From Hyalangium ruber (GTDB lineage Bacteria; Myxococcota; Myxococcia; Myxococcales; Myxococcaceae), in contig NZ_JAXIVS010000001.1 of the NCBI RefSeq assembly GCF_034259325.1, forward strand, positions 1 through 64,000: a stretch of DNA of 64,000 nucleotides. Reading direction: 5' to 3'. The notes below the pieces were generated by a model that was given only the letters and a program-made list of their open reading frames with translations, made no database searches and was not told the origin of the DNA. Positions 19,876 through 28,921 of this stretch are shown here, one piece after another (position 1 is the first letter of the stretch; each line of letters starts with the position of its first letter). The translations under genes and the position numbers were made by a program.

Positions 19876-20721
19876 CTACACCCCACCGGTCGCGGCGATG
19901 AAGGTGTTGCGCATCAGCATGGCGATCGTCATCGGCCCCACGCCCCCGGGCACCGGGGTGATGGCCGAGGCGCGCTCGGAGGCCGCCTGAAACTCCACGT
20001 CTCCCACCAGCTTCCCGTCCGCCTTGCGGTTCATGCCCACGTCGATGACCACGGCGCCCGGCTTGATCCACTCGCCCTTCACCAGCTCGGCCACGCCCAC
20101 CGCGACCACGAGGATGTCCGCCATGCCCACCTCGCGGGGCAGATCGCTCTTGCGGTGGCAGATCGTCACCGTGGCGTCCGCCTGCAGCAGCATCAGCGCC
20201 ATGGGCTTGCCGACGATGTTGCTGCGCCCCACCACCACGGCCCGCTTCCCCGCCGGGTTGCAGCCCGCCTCCTTCAGCAGCCGCATCACCCCGAACGGCG
20301 TGCAGGGCCTCAGCCCCGGCCGGCCCAGTGACAGGTTGCCCGCGCTGATCGGGTGGAAGCCGTCCACGTCCTTCTCGGGCTTCACCGTGGAGATGACCAG
20401 CTCCGCGTCGATGTGCTTGGGCAGCGGGAGCTGCACGAGGATGCCGTGGACCGCTGGGTCCTCGTTGAGCTGGCGCACCAGGGCCAGCAGCTCGTCCTGG
20501 GTGATGCTCGCGTCCCGGTGGTGCTCCCAGGAGTTGAAGCCCACCTCCCCGGCCGCCTTCTTCTTGCCGGTGACGTAGACCTTCGAGGCGGGATCCTCCC
20601 CTACCCGGACCACGGCGAGCCCGGGGACGAGCCCCCGCTCCGCCTTGAGCCGCTCGACATCCGCCTTCACCTCGGCCCGAACCTGGGCCGCGATTGCCTT
20701 GCCATCGATCAACTGAGCCAT
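19876..20721 (-). CDS. folD: Bifunctional methylenetetrahydrofolate dehydrogenase/cyclohydrolase
   Basis: The 281-residue FolD interconverts 5,10-methylene-THF, methenyl-THF and 10-formyl-THF. Motifs seen are [14 protein letters not shown] with the catalytic Lys, [12 protein letters not shown], the NADP-binding [14 protein letters not shown], and [16 protein letters not shown] at the C-terminus. ATG 20721 gives the normal length; the frame is open upstream but without homology. It complements gcvTHP and metF in one-carbon metabolism. Divergent from the TerB/DnaJ gene. Confidence 0.96.
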   Translation of the reverse strand: MAQLIDGKAIAAQVRAEVKADVERLKAERGLVPGLAVVRVGEDPASKVYVTGKKKAAGEVGFNSWEHHRDASITQDELLALVRQLNEDPAVHGILVQLPLPKHIDAELVISTVKPEKDVDGFHPISAGNLSLGRPGLRPCTPFGVMRLLKEAGCNPAGKRAVVVGRSNIVGKPMALMLLQADATVTICHRKSDLPREVGMADILVVAVGVAELVKGEWIKPGAVVIDVGMNRKADGKLVGDVEFQAASERASAITPVPGGVGPMTIAMLMRNTFIAATGGV

Positions 20722-20773
20722 GGGCTGGCGGACTCTATGCGAAACTAGGTCCCAGCAAGGGAGTGACGCAGCG

Positions 20774-21583
20774 GTGGCCCCAGGAAAAGTTCTCGGTGCA
20801 ATCGTCGGGTTGATGCTGGGCCTCTGGATCGGAGGCCCCCTGGCCATCATCCTGCTCACCTTCGCGGGCGCGGTGGCGGGACACTTCTACGACAACGCCA
20901 CCGCCGCGCCTCCCGAGAATCCCGCCGAGGCGCTCGAGACCGGCCCCTTCCGGAACCCCGCCCCGGAGCCCCTTACGCAGGAGGCCCTCGACGAGCAGGC
21001 CCAGGAGCACTTCGCCCACCACCTGTGCGCCCTCTTCATCGAGGTGGCTCGGGTGGATGGCGACGTGAAGCGGGACGAGGTCCGCGTGGTGCGCGAGTAC
21101 TTCCAGGAGCAGCTCAAGTACGGCCCCGAGGCGCTGGACATGGTCCGCCTCTACCTCAAGGAGTTCATCCAGAAGCCTCCCGCCCTGGAGGCGTCCATCG
21201 CGGCATGCCGCGACGAGCTGCCCACCGGCGATCGCCTGCTGCTCATCGACGCGCTCTACGAGCTGGCCCTCGTGGACGGGGACCTGAAGCGCTCCGAGCA
21301 GGAGGCCTTGCGCCTGATCGCCAAGGGGCTGGGCCTCACGGAGGAGGACCGGCGCGCGGTGGCGGCCCGCTACCTGGGCACGGGCCAGGCCCAGTACGCC
21401 CGGCTCGGCCTCGACCCGGAGGCTTCGGACGCGGAGGTGAAGCGCGCCTACCGCCAACTGGCCACCACCCATCATCCGGATCGCGTCTCCCACCTGGGCA
21501 CCGGGGCGGTCGAGCAGGCCACCCGTCGCTTCCAGGAGATTCAGGACGCATATGAGGAGATCCGACGCCTGCGCGGATTGTAG
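20774..21583 (+). CDS. Membrane-anchored TerB/DnaJ-domain (DjlA-like) protein
   Basis: GTG 20774 follows AAGGGAG and removes an unlikely N-terminal extension. The 269-residue product has a glycine-rich membrane segment ([21 protein letters not shown], two short helices by residue 40). A TerB-like helical domain follows (about 80-200, with repeated [11 protein letters not shown] and [11 protein letters not shown] motifs). The C-terminal J domain (about 208-268) carries the HPD motif (TTHHPDRV). This is the DjlA architecture, an inner-membrane co-chaperone for DnaK. Its partner pathway is unknown. Confidence 0.85.
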   Translation: MAPGKVLGAIVGLMLGLWIGGPLAIILLTFAGAVAGHFYDNATAAPPENPAEALETGPFRNPAPEPLTQEALDEQAQEHFAHHLCALFIEVARVDGDVKRDEVRVVREYFQEQLKYGPEALDMVRLYLKEFIQKPPALEASIAACRDELPTGDRLLLIDALYELALVDGDLKRSEQEALRLIAKGLGLTEEDRRAVAARYLGTGQAQYARLGLDPEASDAEVKRAYRQLATTHHPDRVSHLGTGAVEQATRRFQEIQDAYEEIRRLRGL

Positions 21584-21632
21584 CGGGCCGTTAAACCCTG
21601 AAACCCCGTACTGCTCGGGAGCACTGGTGTCT

Positions 21633-22325
21633 ATGAGCCAACGCAACGGCCCCCCCAAGAAGAAGGATGAGGCGTTCCACAACAACCCCTTCAAGGACGC
21701 CATCAAGGCCATCCAGAAGAAGCCCGCCGAGCCCGCCCAGGCCCAGGCCAAGGCCAAGGCCCCGCCTCCACCGCCCCCCAAGAAGAAGGCCGTCCAGGAG
21801 GAGGACGATGCCGCCCTCTTCTACTCGGCCATGGATGGGGTCCAGCAGATCACCAACCGCGGCGAGGCCCCCGCGCCCAACCCGCGCCTGCCGGAGATCA
21901 TCGACGAGAACGCCGAGGCGCTCGCCCAGCTCTCCGAGCTCGTCGCCGGCAGCGGGGACTTCGACATCTCCGACTCCACCGAGTTCATCGAGGGGGCCTC
22001 TCCCGGCACGGACCGAAACCTCCTGCGGGCGCTGCGCCGGGGCGACTTCTCCCTCCAGGGCAAGCTGGACCTGCACGGCATGACGGCGGTGGAGGCCAAG
22101 GGAGCCGTGGAGAAGTTCATCACCGAGAGCCGCCGCGCCAAGCGGCGCTGCGTGCTCATCGTCCACGGCCGAGGTTTGCACTCCAATGACCAGATCCCCG
22201 TGCTCAAGGAGCAGCTCAAGGGGTGGCTGAGCCAGAAGCGCATCGGCCCGCAGGTGCTGGCCTTCGCCTCCGCACGGCCCCAAGACGGGGGAGCGGGCGC
22301 CGTCTACGTGCTGCTTCGCAGGTAG
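21633..22325 (+). CDS. Smr-domain protein
   Basis: The 230-residue protein starts at ATG 21633 (MSQRNGPPKKK). It has a Lys/Pro/Ala-rich disordered N-terminus (to about residue 65), an acidic linker and a C-terminal Smr domain (about 145-230). The Smr domain has the LDLHGMT motif and a VLIVHGRGLHS segment. Smr domains are nicking endonucleases or RNases, stand-alone or fused to MutS2; no MutS part is present here. The gene follows the TerB/DnaJ gene by 49 bp and precedes the deaminase by 36 bp. Confidence 0.88.
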   Translation: MSQRNGPPKKKDEAFHNNPFKDAIKAIQKKPAEPAQAQAKAKAPPPPPPKKKAVQEEDDAALFYSAMDGVQQITNRGEAPAPNPRLPEIIDENAEALAQLSELVAGSGDFDISDSTEFIEGASPGTDRNLLRALRRGDFSLQGKLDLHGMTAVEAKGAVEKFITESRRAKRRCVLIVHGRGLHSNDQIPVLKEQLKGWLSQKRIGPQVLAFASARPQDGGAGAVYVLLRR

Positions 22326-22361
22326 CTGGACGCCCGGGCGGCACTGTGCATACATGCCGCC

Positions 22362-23357
22362 ATGGCTCGCGACCTCATCGATCTGCACATCCACGTGGGT
22401 GGCGCGGTAGCACCTCACATCCTCTGGTCCATCGCGCACCAGCAGGGCTTCAAGCTCCCGGTCAAGAACTACTTCGACTTCGTGGAGCTCATCACCTCCA
22501 GGCCCGGCAAGGTCGGCAGCCTGGACGACTACCTGAAGATCCTCCACACCTGGACGGAGAAGATCCAATCGTCGCCCAGCGCCATCGAGCGCTCGGTGTA
22601 CGAGGTCATCGGCAAGGAGTACCGCGGCAGCCGGGTGACGCAGATGGAGCTGCGCTTCAACCCGATGAAGCGCAACCTGAGCTCCGAGCTGGACCTGGAC
22701 CACATCATCCACGCGGCGCTGCGCGGCATGGACCGGGCGATGCTCGAGTACGGGGTGAAGGTGGGGCTGATCTTCTGCCTGGCGCGCGAGTTCGACCACG
22801 CGCTCAACAGCATCCTGGTGGAGAAGGCCATCAAGTACCGTACGCGCGGGGTGTACGGCATCGACCTGGCCGGCACCGAGAAGAACGCCATGGAGCTGCG
22901 GCCCGAGGTGGTGGCCCAGTACGAGGACCTCTTCGAGAAGGCGCGGCGCGGGGGCCTCAAGTGTACGGTCCACACCGGTGAGACGCGGGGCACGGGCGCC
23001 GAGGGCGTCATGTCCGTGGTGGAGCGGCTCAAGCCGAACCGCATCGGCCACGGCATCCGGGCCGCCTATGACGAAGAGGCGATGAAGGTCCTGCGCGATC
23101 GCGATGTGGTGCTGGAGCTGTGCCCGACGTCCAACCTGCACACCAAGGCGGTGGAGGGGCTGGACGAGATGCGGCACATCATCAAGACGTTCTGGGACCG
23201 CCGGGTGAAGTTCACCATCAACACGGATGGCCCCTACCTGCTCGAGACGGACATGCGCCGGGAGATCGAGCTGGTGGAGCGCAACGGCATCCTCACGCCC
23301 GAGCAGGTGGACCAGACCCTGGCCTGGGCACGGCAGTACTCGTTCATCTCCGGCTGA
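22362..23357 (+). CDS. Adenosine deaminase-family metal hydrolase with altered substrate motif
   Basis: The 331-residue TIM-barrel protein carries ADA landmarks: HIHVGG (Zn ligands H9 and H11), HTGET (H204, E207), RIGHGI (H230), CPTSN, and NTDGP at 287-291. D289 is the zinc/catalytic Asp. The following residue, normally Asp (TDDP) and used to hold the purine N7 in true adenosine deaminases, is Gly290. The core chemistry is therefore probably kept but the substrate may not be adenosine. Relatives act on N6-methyl-AMP, aminodeoxyfutalosine or adenine. It sits in a run with the Smr gene and pyrD. Confidence 0.85.
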   Translation: MARDLIDLHIHVGGAVAPHILWSIAHQQGFKLPVKNYFDFVELITSRPGKVGSLDDYLKILHTWTEKIQSSPSAIERSVYEVIGKEYRGSRVTQMELRFNPMKRNLSSELDLDHIIHAALRGMDRAMLEYGVKVGLIFCLAREFDHALNSILVEKAIKYRTRGVYGIDLAGTEKNAMELRPEVVAQYEDLFEKARRGGLKCTVHTGETRGTGAEGVMSVVERLKPNRIGHGIRAAYDEEAMKVLRDRDVVLELCPTSNLHTKAVEGLDEMRHIIKTFWDRRVKFTINTDGPYLLETDMRREIELVERNGILTPEQVDQTLAWARQYSFISG

Positions 23358-23377
23358 AGCCCCCTGCCCTCCTCCTT

Positions 23378-24454
23378 ATGTACGGACTCATCCGCGCGCT
23401 GCTCTTCCTGCTGACTCCGGAGCGCGCGCACCGCCTGGGCATGTTCGCGCTGCGGCTGCTCGGTGCCTTCCCCGCGCTGTGCGCCGCCCTGCGCTCCCGC
23501 GCCCTGCGCGGGGCCACGATGGACCTCTCGGTGGAGCTGGCGGGCCTGCGCTTCGAGCACCCCGTGGCGCTGGCGGCCGGCCTGGACAAGGACGCCGAGG
23601 CGGTGGACGGCCTGTTCTCCTGCGGCTTCTCCGCGGTGGAGATCGGCACTGTCACCCCGCGGGGCCAGCCGGGAAATCCGCAGCCGCGCCTCTTCCGCCT
23701 GCCCGAGCAGCGCGCCCTCATCAACCGCATGGGCTTCAACAACCACGGTGCGCAGGAGGCCGCCTCACGCCTTCGCCGGCGCACGTGGTACGCCGGCCCG
23801 CTGGGCGTCAACCTGGGCAAGAACAAGGACACACCGCTGGAGCACGCGGTGGAGGACTACGTGCAGGGCGTGGACGCGCTGGCCCCGCACGGGGACTACG
23901 TCGTCGTCAACGCCAGCTCGCCCAACACCCCTGGCCTGCGCCAGCTCCAGGAGCCGGAGCAGCTTCGCGGGCTGCTGCTGTCAGTCACCCAGCGCATGGC
24001 GAAGGTGGCGCCCGGCAAGCCCCTGTTCCTGAAGATCGCCCCGGATCTCTCCCCGGAGGCCGTGGACGAGGTGGTGGACGTGGCCCTGGCGTGCGGCGTG
24101 TCCGGGCTCATCGCCACCAACACCACGGTGACCCGCCCCTTCGAGCACCCGCTGGCGAAGGAGGCGGGAGGCTTGTCGGGCGCGCCGGTGCGCGAGCTGT
24201 CCAACGCCGTCATCCGCCGCGCCTGGCAGCGCAGCCGGGGCTCCCTGCCCATCATCGGCGTGGGCGGTGTATTCACCGCGCAGGACGTGTACGAGAAGCT
24301 GCGTGCCGGAGCCACCCTGGTCCAGGTCTACACCGGCTTCATCTACGCGGGTCCGGCGATGGTGCGCCGCATCCTGGCCGAGCTGGGGCCGCTGCTGGCC
24401 CGCGATGGTTTCCGCTCCGTCCACGAGGCGGTGGGCGCGGACCATAAAAAATGA
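23378..24454 (+). CDS. pyrD: Dihydroorotate dehydrogenase (quinone), class 2
   Basis: The 358-residue class 2 enzyme oxidises dihydroorotate to orotate with quinone as acceptor in pyrimidine synthesis. The N-terminal helices (LIRALLFLLTPERAHRLGM) are the membrane-docking part. Core motifs: AAGLDKDAEAVDGL, GTVTPRGQPGNPQPRLFRL, INRMGFNN, NASSPNTPGLRQLQ with the catalytic Ser, and a GVGGVFTAQD phosphate-binding loop. ATG 23378 lies 21 bp after the deaminase-family stop. A strong terminator follows at once. Confidence 0.96.
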   Translation: MYGLIRALLFLLTPERAHRLGMFALRLLGAFPALCAALRSRALRGATMDLSVELAGLRFEHPVALAAGLDKDAEAVDGLFSCGFSAVEIGTVTPRGQPGNPQPRLFRLPEQRALINRMGFNNHGAQEAASRLRRRTWYAGPLGVNLGKNKDTPLEHAVEDYVQGVDALAPHGDYVVVNASSPNTPGLRQLQEPEQLRGLLLSVTQRMAKVAPGKPLFLKIAPDLSPEAVDEVVDVALACGVSGLIATNTTVTRPFEHPLAKEAGGLSGAPVRELSNAVIRRAWQRSRGSLPIIGVGGVFTAQDVYEKLRAGATLVQVYTGFIYAGPAMVRRILAELGPLLARDGFRSVHEAVGADHKK

Positions 24455-24495
24455 GGGCGCTCGCTGGCCCCTTGGAGTTTGACCAGCGAGCGCCC
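24455..24495. terminator. Strong intrinsic terminator after pyrD
   Basis: A perfect 13-bp stem GGGCGCTCGCTGG (24455-24467) / CCAGCGAGCGCCC (24483-24495) with a 15-base loop begins at the pyrD stop. The converging minus-strand glycosyltransferase ends at 24609, so the hairpin can also act for that direction. Confidence 0.85.
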
Positions 24496-24608
24496 CGGGT
24501 CACGGTCCTGAGGAAACCGCTCCCTTCTGCGTTAGCTCAGAATTAATTTGAATCCGAAGTTATTCCCGCCCACGCCTTCCACGTGAACATTACGTCCCCG
24601 CGTCCACC

Positions 24609-25760
24609 CTATTGCGTGGGCCGGAGCACGTGCTGGTACAGCGCGTCATGCCGCTGCACCATGCGCTCCAGGGACAGCTCGCGGCGCACGAACTCGCGCG
24701 CGGCGGCCCCCATCTCCCGGGCCTTGTCGGGCTCGGCCAGCAACCGCCGGAAGGCCTGCACCATCTCGGCGGGGCGCTCGGGGCGCACCACCAGCCCGCG
24801 CTCCCCGTCGGTGATGAGGTCCGTGTTGCCGCCCACCGCCGTCACCACCATGGGCAACCCCGCGGCCATGCCCTCCATGACCGCGTTGGACATGCCCTCG
24901 GCCGACGAGCAGAGCACCCCCATCGTCGCCCGCGAGTAGAGGGCCGGCACGTCCGCGCGATGCCCCAGGAAGTGGGCGATGTCCGCCACGCCCAGCTCCG
25001 CCGCCCGGCGCTCCAGCTCCGGCCGGCGTGGCCCGTCTCCCACCAGGAAGGCGTGCAGCGGCTGCCCCTCCTGGCGCAGCGTGGCCAGCGCCATCAGCAG
25101 GTCCTCCTGCCGCTTCACCGGGTGGTTCATGTTGGCCACGTGCAGCACCACCGGCGCTCCGCCCGTGTCCGGCACCGGCCCCTGTAGCCCCTGGCGCGCC
25201 CGCGCATCGAAGCGCGGCAGGTCCAACCCGTTGTGGATGACGCTCACCCGATCCGCCGGTACGCCCTCCTCTTCCACCAGCATCCGGCGGATGGCCTCCG
25301 CGTTGGCCACCACGTGGTCGGCCATGCGGGTGAACTGCGCGTGTACCTCACGCCTCGCCGGGCCGTGCCAGTGCGCCAGGTCCAACCGGCCGACGATGAC
25401 CTTCGTGCCCGCGATCTTCGCCGCCGGCACCACCAGCATCGTCGAGTAGAAGTCGTGCACATGCACCAGCTCCACCCGGTTGTGCCGGAACCAGCGCGCC
25501 AACCGGAGGATCTGCTTGCCCGTGTTGAGCCGCATCAACGAACCGTTGAGCGGGAACTCCTCCGGAGTGAACCCCAACTGCCGGAGCGTGCCCACCAGCG
25601 GACCCGCGTCCTGCAGCACCGAGACCTGAAGCCGATAGTTCGACGGCAGGCCTCTCAACAACTCCAGCACCTGAACCTCAGTGCCCCCAATGTGGAACGA
25701 CCGGGTGAACTGCACCAGGCGAATGGGCGCCTCGCCCATTACCTCCGCCTCACGCCGCAT
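24609..25760 (-). CDS. GT4-family glycosyltransferase
   Basis: The 383-residue protein has the GT-B fold: an N-terminal SFHIGGTEVQVLELLRGL motif that binds acceptor, and a C-terminal donor site with EGMSNAVMEGMAAGLPMVV plus VGGNTDLI. ATG 25760 is chosen because GGGAGGGG lies 7 bases upstream. It overlaps the end of the polymerase gene by 11 bp, implying coupled translation. It probably adds a sugar from a nucleotide donor during O-antigen or exopolysaccharide assembly. Confidence 0.88.
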   Translation of the reverse strand: MRREAEVMGEAPIRLVQFTRSFHIGGTEVQVLELLRGLPSNYRLQVSVLQDAGPLVGTLRQLGFTPEEFPLNGSLMRLNTGKQILRLARWFRHNRVELVHVHDFYSTMLVVPAAKIAGTKVIVGRLDLAHWHGPARREVHAQFTRMADHVVANAEAIRRMLVEEEGVPADRVSVIHNGLDLPRFDARARQGLQGPVPDTGGAPVVLHVANMNHPVKRQEDLLMALATLRQEGQPLHAFLVGDGPRRPELERRAAELGVADIAHFLGHRADVPALYSRATMGVLCSSAEGMSNAVMEGMAAGLPMVVTAVGGNTDLITDGERGLVVRPERPAEMVQAFRRLLAEPDKAREMGAAAREFVRRELSLERMVQRHDALYQHVLRPTQ

Positions 25761-27036
25761 GCCCTGACCCCTCCCAAGCCGTCGTCGGGCCCTTGCCCGT
25801 CGTCGGCATCCGTTGCACCACCATCGACGTCTCCACTCGTGCCCGGGCGATCCGATGCGCGCTCGCCGCCAGGCCGAACAGCACGTAGAGGTGCGCAGAC
25901 AGGATGTAGCCCGAGAAGAGATCACACACGAGGTAACCCGCCATCGACGCCGCCAAGGCTCTCGCCAGCCACCCCATCTCCTTGTCCTTCGAGGCCTCGA
26001 AGGCGCCACCCGTGGCACCTCCGGCGAACACGAGGAACAGGAGCAGGCCCACGAAGCCCAGCTCACCGATGACGTCCAAGAAAACGTTGTGCGCCACGTA
26101 GGCGCGCGTCGCCTCGGGCGGCGCATAGAGCGGCCACGCGAAGCGGAAGCTGCCAGCGCCCACGCCCAGGAGCGGCTTGTCCAGGCTGATGCGCGAAGCC
26201 ACCTGCCACGCGTAGACGCGGCCCATGGCCGAGGCGTCCTCGTGGAACGAGGTCACCGTCTCATTGCGCTTCCAGAAGCTCTCGGGTGCGAACATCACCA
26301 GGCCCAGCACCAGCATGGCGCCCACCACGATGGCCTGCAGCCGCCGCTTCTCGCGGATGGCCCACACCGCCATCGCCACCGACAGGCCGATGAAGCCGCC
26401 GCGCGAGTGGCTCAGAACAATGGACACCACCGCCAGGATGGCCGCCAGGCCGCACGCGGCGCGCAGCACCCAGCCGGACTCCTTGCGCGCGAGGAACGCC
26501 ACCGCCAGCGGCACCACCATCGCCATGTTCATCGCCATGTGGTTGGGGTCCGCGTAGACGCCCACCCAGCGCGAGCGGAAGCCCTCCACCAGATCCACGC
26601 CTTCCCGGTACCAGTCGATGACGCCGATGGACGTCACGATCGAGGCGAGCACCATCGCGATGCACATCACCGCCAGACGCCTGCCGGTGGTGATGACGTT
26701 GATGATGGTCAGGTAGATGGCGGTGAGCTTGAGCAGCTCCATGCCCGTGGTGCGCGTCACATCGGGATGGACGGACCAAGCGATGGAGGCGAACGCGAGC
26801 CCCGAGAAGATCAGCAGCGCCAGGCCTCGCGCGCCATCGAAGTAAAGCGGCTCGGCGCGCCCCAGCCTGCGCAGCGCCATCAACCCCGCAGCCACCCCCG
26901 ACGTCAGCAGCGCGAGCCGCAGCGGTTCAAACACGGGGATCCACTCGCCCGGCACCGCGTACATCACCGCCGCGAAGGCCGTCAGCGCGTAGAACGCCAG
27001 GATGTCCCGCTGCTCCCCCTGCTCGCCCACACCCAT
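25750..27036 (-). CDS. O-antigen ligase/polymerase (Wzy-WaaL) family membrane protein
   Basis: The 428-residue protein has about ten to twelve membrane helices. Its large periplasmic loop carries an SHSRGGFIGLSVAM motif and a later GVGAGSFRFAW segment, hallmarks of the Wzy/WaaL superfamily. Such proteins polymerise or ligate polysaccharide on lipid carriers at the inner membrane. The overlapping GT4 gene supports a surface-polysaccharide role. Whether it is a ligase or a polymerase cannot be told from sequence. Confidence 0.85.
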   Translation of the reverse strand: MGVGEQGEQRDILAFYALTAFAAVMYAVPGEWIPVFEPLRLALLTSGVAAGLMALRRLGRAEPLYFDGARGLALLIFSGLAFASIAWSVHPDVTRTTGMELLKLTAIYLTIINVITTGRRLAVMCIAMVLASIVTSIGVIDWYREGVDLVEGFRSRWVGVYADPNHMAMNMAMVVPLAVAFLARKESGWVLRAACGLAAILAVVSIVLSHSRGGFIGLSVAMAVWAIREKRRLQAIVVGAMLVLGLVMFAPESFWKRNETVTSFHEDASAMGRVYAWQVASRISLDKPLLGVGAGSFRFAWPLYAPPEATRAYVAHNVFLDVIGELGFVGLLLFLVFAGGATGGAFEASKDKEMGWLARALAASMAGYLVCDLFSGYILSAHLYVLFGLAASAHRIARARVETSMVVQRMPTTGKGPTTAWEGSGHAA

Positions 27037-27188
27037 ACCTTCCTCCCGGATCCTTCCGCGTCGAAACAGACGCGTGCGCCTAGGGCCGTAGCAGGTGACA
27101 TGCCAGTCATCCTCGTGGGCAAAAGCCCGGAAATCCGCTGCTTTGCAGAGGACCCCCGGGCCCTTTCAGGGGCGGGAGGCTGGAAAAT

Positions 27189-28862
27189 TTACGGTGTGGG
27201 AACTCCCTCCATGGGCAGGATCACCGCGAGGGTGGGATCGAAGCGCCCCTCCTGGAGGTACGGCGCGCCGAGCTCGGCCAGCAGCCGCTCCAGGGCGGCG
27301 TTCACCATGCGACGCAGCTCTGGGTGAGCCTGAGGCGCCACCCCGGGCTCCAGCGCGGCCAGGGCGCGCTCGGCGGCGCTGGAGCGCAGGCGCGGGGCCT
27401 GGGCGGTGCCCTCGAAGAGCCGCTCGCCCAGCTCCACCGTGCGCCCCTGGGGCACGGGACGCACGTCCACGCGGCCCTCGAGGACGGCCATGGCCACCGC
27501 GGCGGTGAAGAGGCGCTCCACTCCGAGCATGGGCAGCGCCACGCCGAAGCGCGCCAACACCTCGCGCGCCGTCGCCTCGGTGCCCCCCAGCAGCCCTCGG
27601 AAGACTTCGCCTTGCGCCTCCGCCCGCGCGAGCTGGGCCTCGCTGACGGCGATCTCCCGAAGCGAGCGGAACGGCACCGGCTCGGCGCCCTGGACTCGCA
27701 GCGCCCGGCGGGGACGCTTGAGGCGCAGCGCCTCGAGGGCGCTCGCCTCCTCCGGCAGCAGCAGGAGCGTGTCATCCAGCCGGAGCAGCGGCGCCTTCAC
27801 CAGCCGATCGGCGCGGAACTTCAGCGCCAGCGTCAGCGAGAAGCCCACCTGGAAGACGCGCCTCAGAGGCGTGTCGCGCACCACCTCCGCGGCGCGAGCC
27901 GGCTCGCCTCCGGAGAGGTGCTCCAGGCCGAGCGACAGGTAGTCGCGCACCATCTCCCCCACCCGGCGCACGGCGTCCAGGTCTCCGGGGTCCGCCAGCT
28001 CGACCACCAGGGCGGCGTTGGCCACCCCTCGCAGCTCGTCTTCGGCGTTCTCCCGCTCCACGTCGGACAGCGCGCGGAAGGCGGCCTCCAGGTAGTCCAC
28101 GTGGCCCGTGGTGGGAGCCAGGGCCGTCTGCGCGCCGCGCGCCGGCGCGGGCCCCGTGTCCACGCGGCTGAACAGGCTCATCGCGGAGTCGAGCGTGGGG
28201 AAGCCCAGGTCCTGCAGCCGGGCCATGCGGAACTGGTGGGCGGTCTCCTCCATCTCGCTGGGGATCTCCCAGCGCACCGCCTCCAGCAGGCGCACCGACT
28301 CGAAGGGGTTCTCGGCGATCAAGTCGTTGAGCAGCGCCCTCAGCGCGGCCTGCTCCACCCCCTCCACCTTGAGCTCCACGAGGTAGCGCCCCTCGGGCGT
28401 CTCCAGCGTCACCCCCTCCGGGTTGACGTCCGGGTTCTCCTCTCGGTCATAGACCTGGGTGAACTCGCGCAGCATGAACTCGAGCACCTCGAGATCCATG
28501 CCGTGGACCTTGCGCATGAACTCCTCGGGCTCGTCCCCGCGCGCGGCGCGAATCCAGGTGAGCACCGCGTGGGGCTCGATCCGGTCCCGCTTCCAGCCCC
28601 CGAGGTCCACGAAGGTGCGGAACTGGGAGGGCGAGGCGAGCTGGACGAGCTCGGTGGCATCGGCCAGCCCCACCTCCTGGATCGTCGTGTAGAGCTCCTC
28701 GGGAGGCAGCGAGCGCACCAGGGCGCGTGCCTCGGGGGACTCGATGAGCGCATCCATCCGCTTCCGGGGTGGAAGCGGAGAGAGGCGCTGGCGCAGCTCC
28801 TTGCGGGCGAGCTGCGCGTCCTTACCGTTACCCTTGCCTTCTGCCTTGCCGTTCTCGGACAC
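27189..28862 (-). CDS. DUF6178-family protein
   Basis: The 557-residue cytoplasmic protein begins with a Lys/Gly-rich stretch, then PLPPRKRMDALIESPEARALVRSLPPEELY, GLADATELVQLASPSQFRTFVDL and GWKRDRIEP. I recognise this as the DUF6178 family found in Deltaproteobacteria; the function is unknown. The second half is helical and Leu/Ala-rich. It is last in a run with the beta-propeller lipoprotein (59 bp upstream). The 152 bp after it contain short GC-rich inverted repeats but no convincing terminator. Confidence 0.7.
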   Translation of the reverse strand: MSENGKAEGKGNGKDAQLARKELRQRLSPLPPRKRMDALIESPEARALVRSLPPEELYTTIQEVGLADATELVQLASPSQFRTFVDLGGWKRDRIEPHAVLTWIRAARGDEPEEFMRKVHGMDLEVLEFMLREFTQVYDREENPDVNPEGVTLETPEGRYLVELKVEGVEQAALRALLNDLIAENPFESVRLLEAVRWEIPSEMEETAHQFRMARLQDLGFPTLDSAMSLFSRVDTGPAPARGAQTALAPTTGHVDYLEAAFRALSDVERENAEDELRGVANAALVVELADPGDLDAVRRVGEMVRDYLSLGLEHLSGGEPARAAEVVRDTPLRRVFQVGFSLTLALKFRADRLVKAPLLRLDDTLLLLPEEASALEALRLKRPRRALRVQGAEPVPFRSLREIAVSEAQLARAEAQGEVFRGLLGGTEATAREVLARFGVALPMLGVERLFTAAVAMAVLEGRVDVRPVPQGRTVELGERLFEGTAQAPRLRSSAAERALAALEPGVAPQAHPELRRMVNAALERLLAELGAPYLQEGRFDPTLAVILPMEGVPTP

Positions 28863-28921
28863 GGCGCGTGCCTACCACACCCCCTCCCGGGCAGGGAGGG
28901 GAACGCGCCCGGCATGGATGG

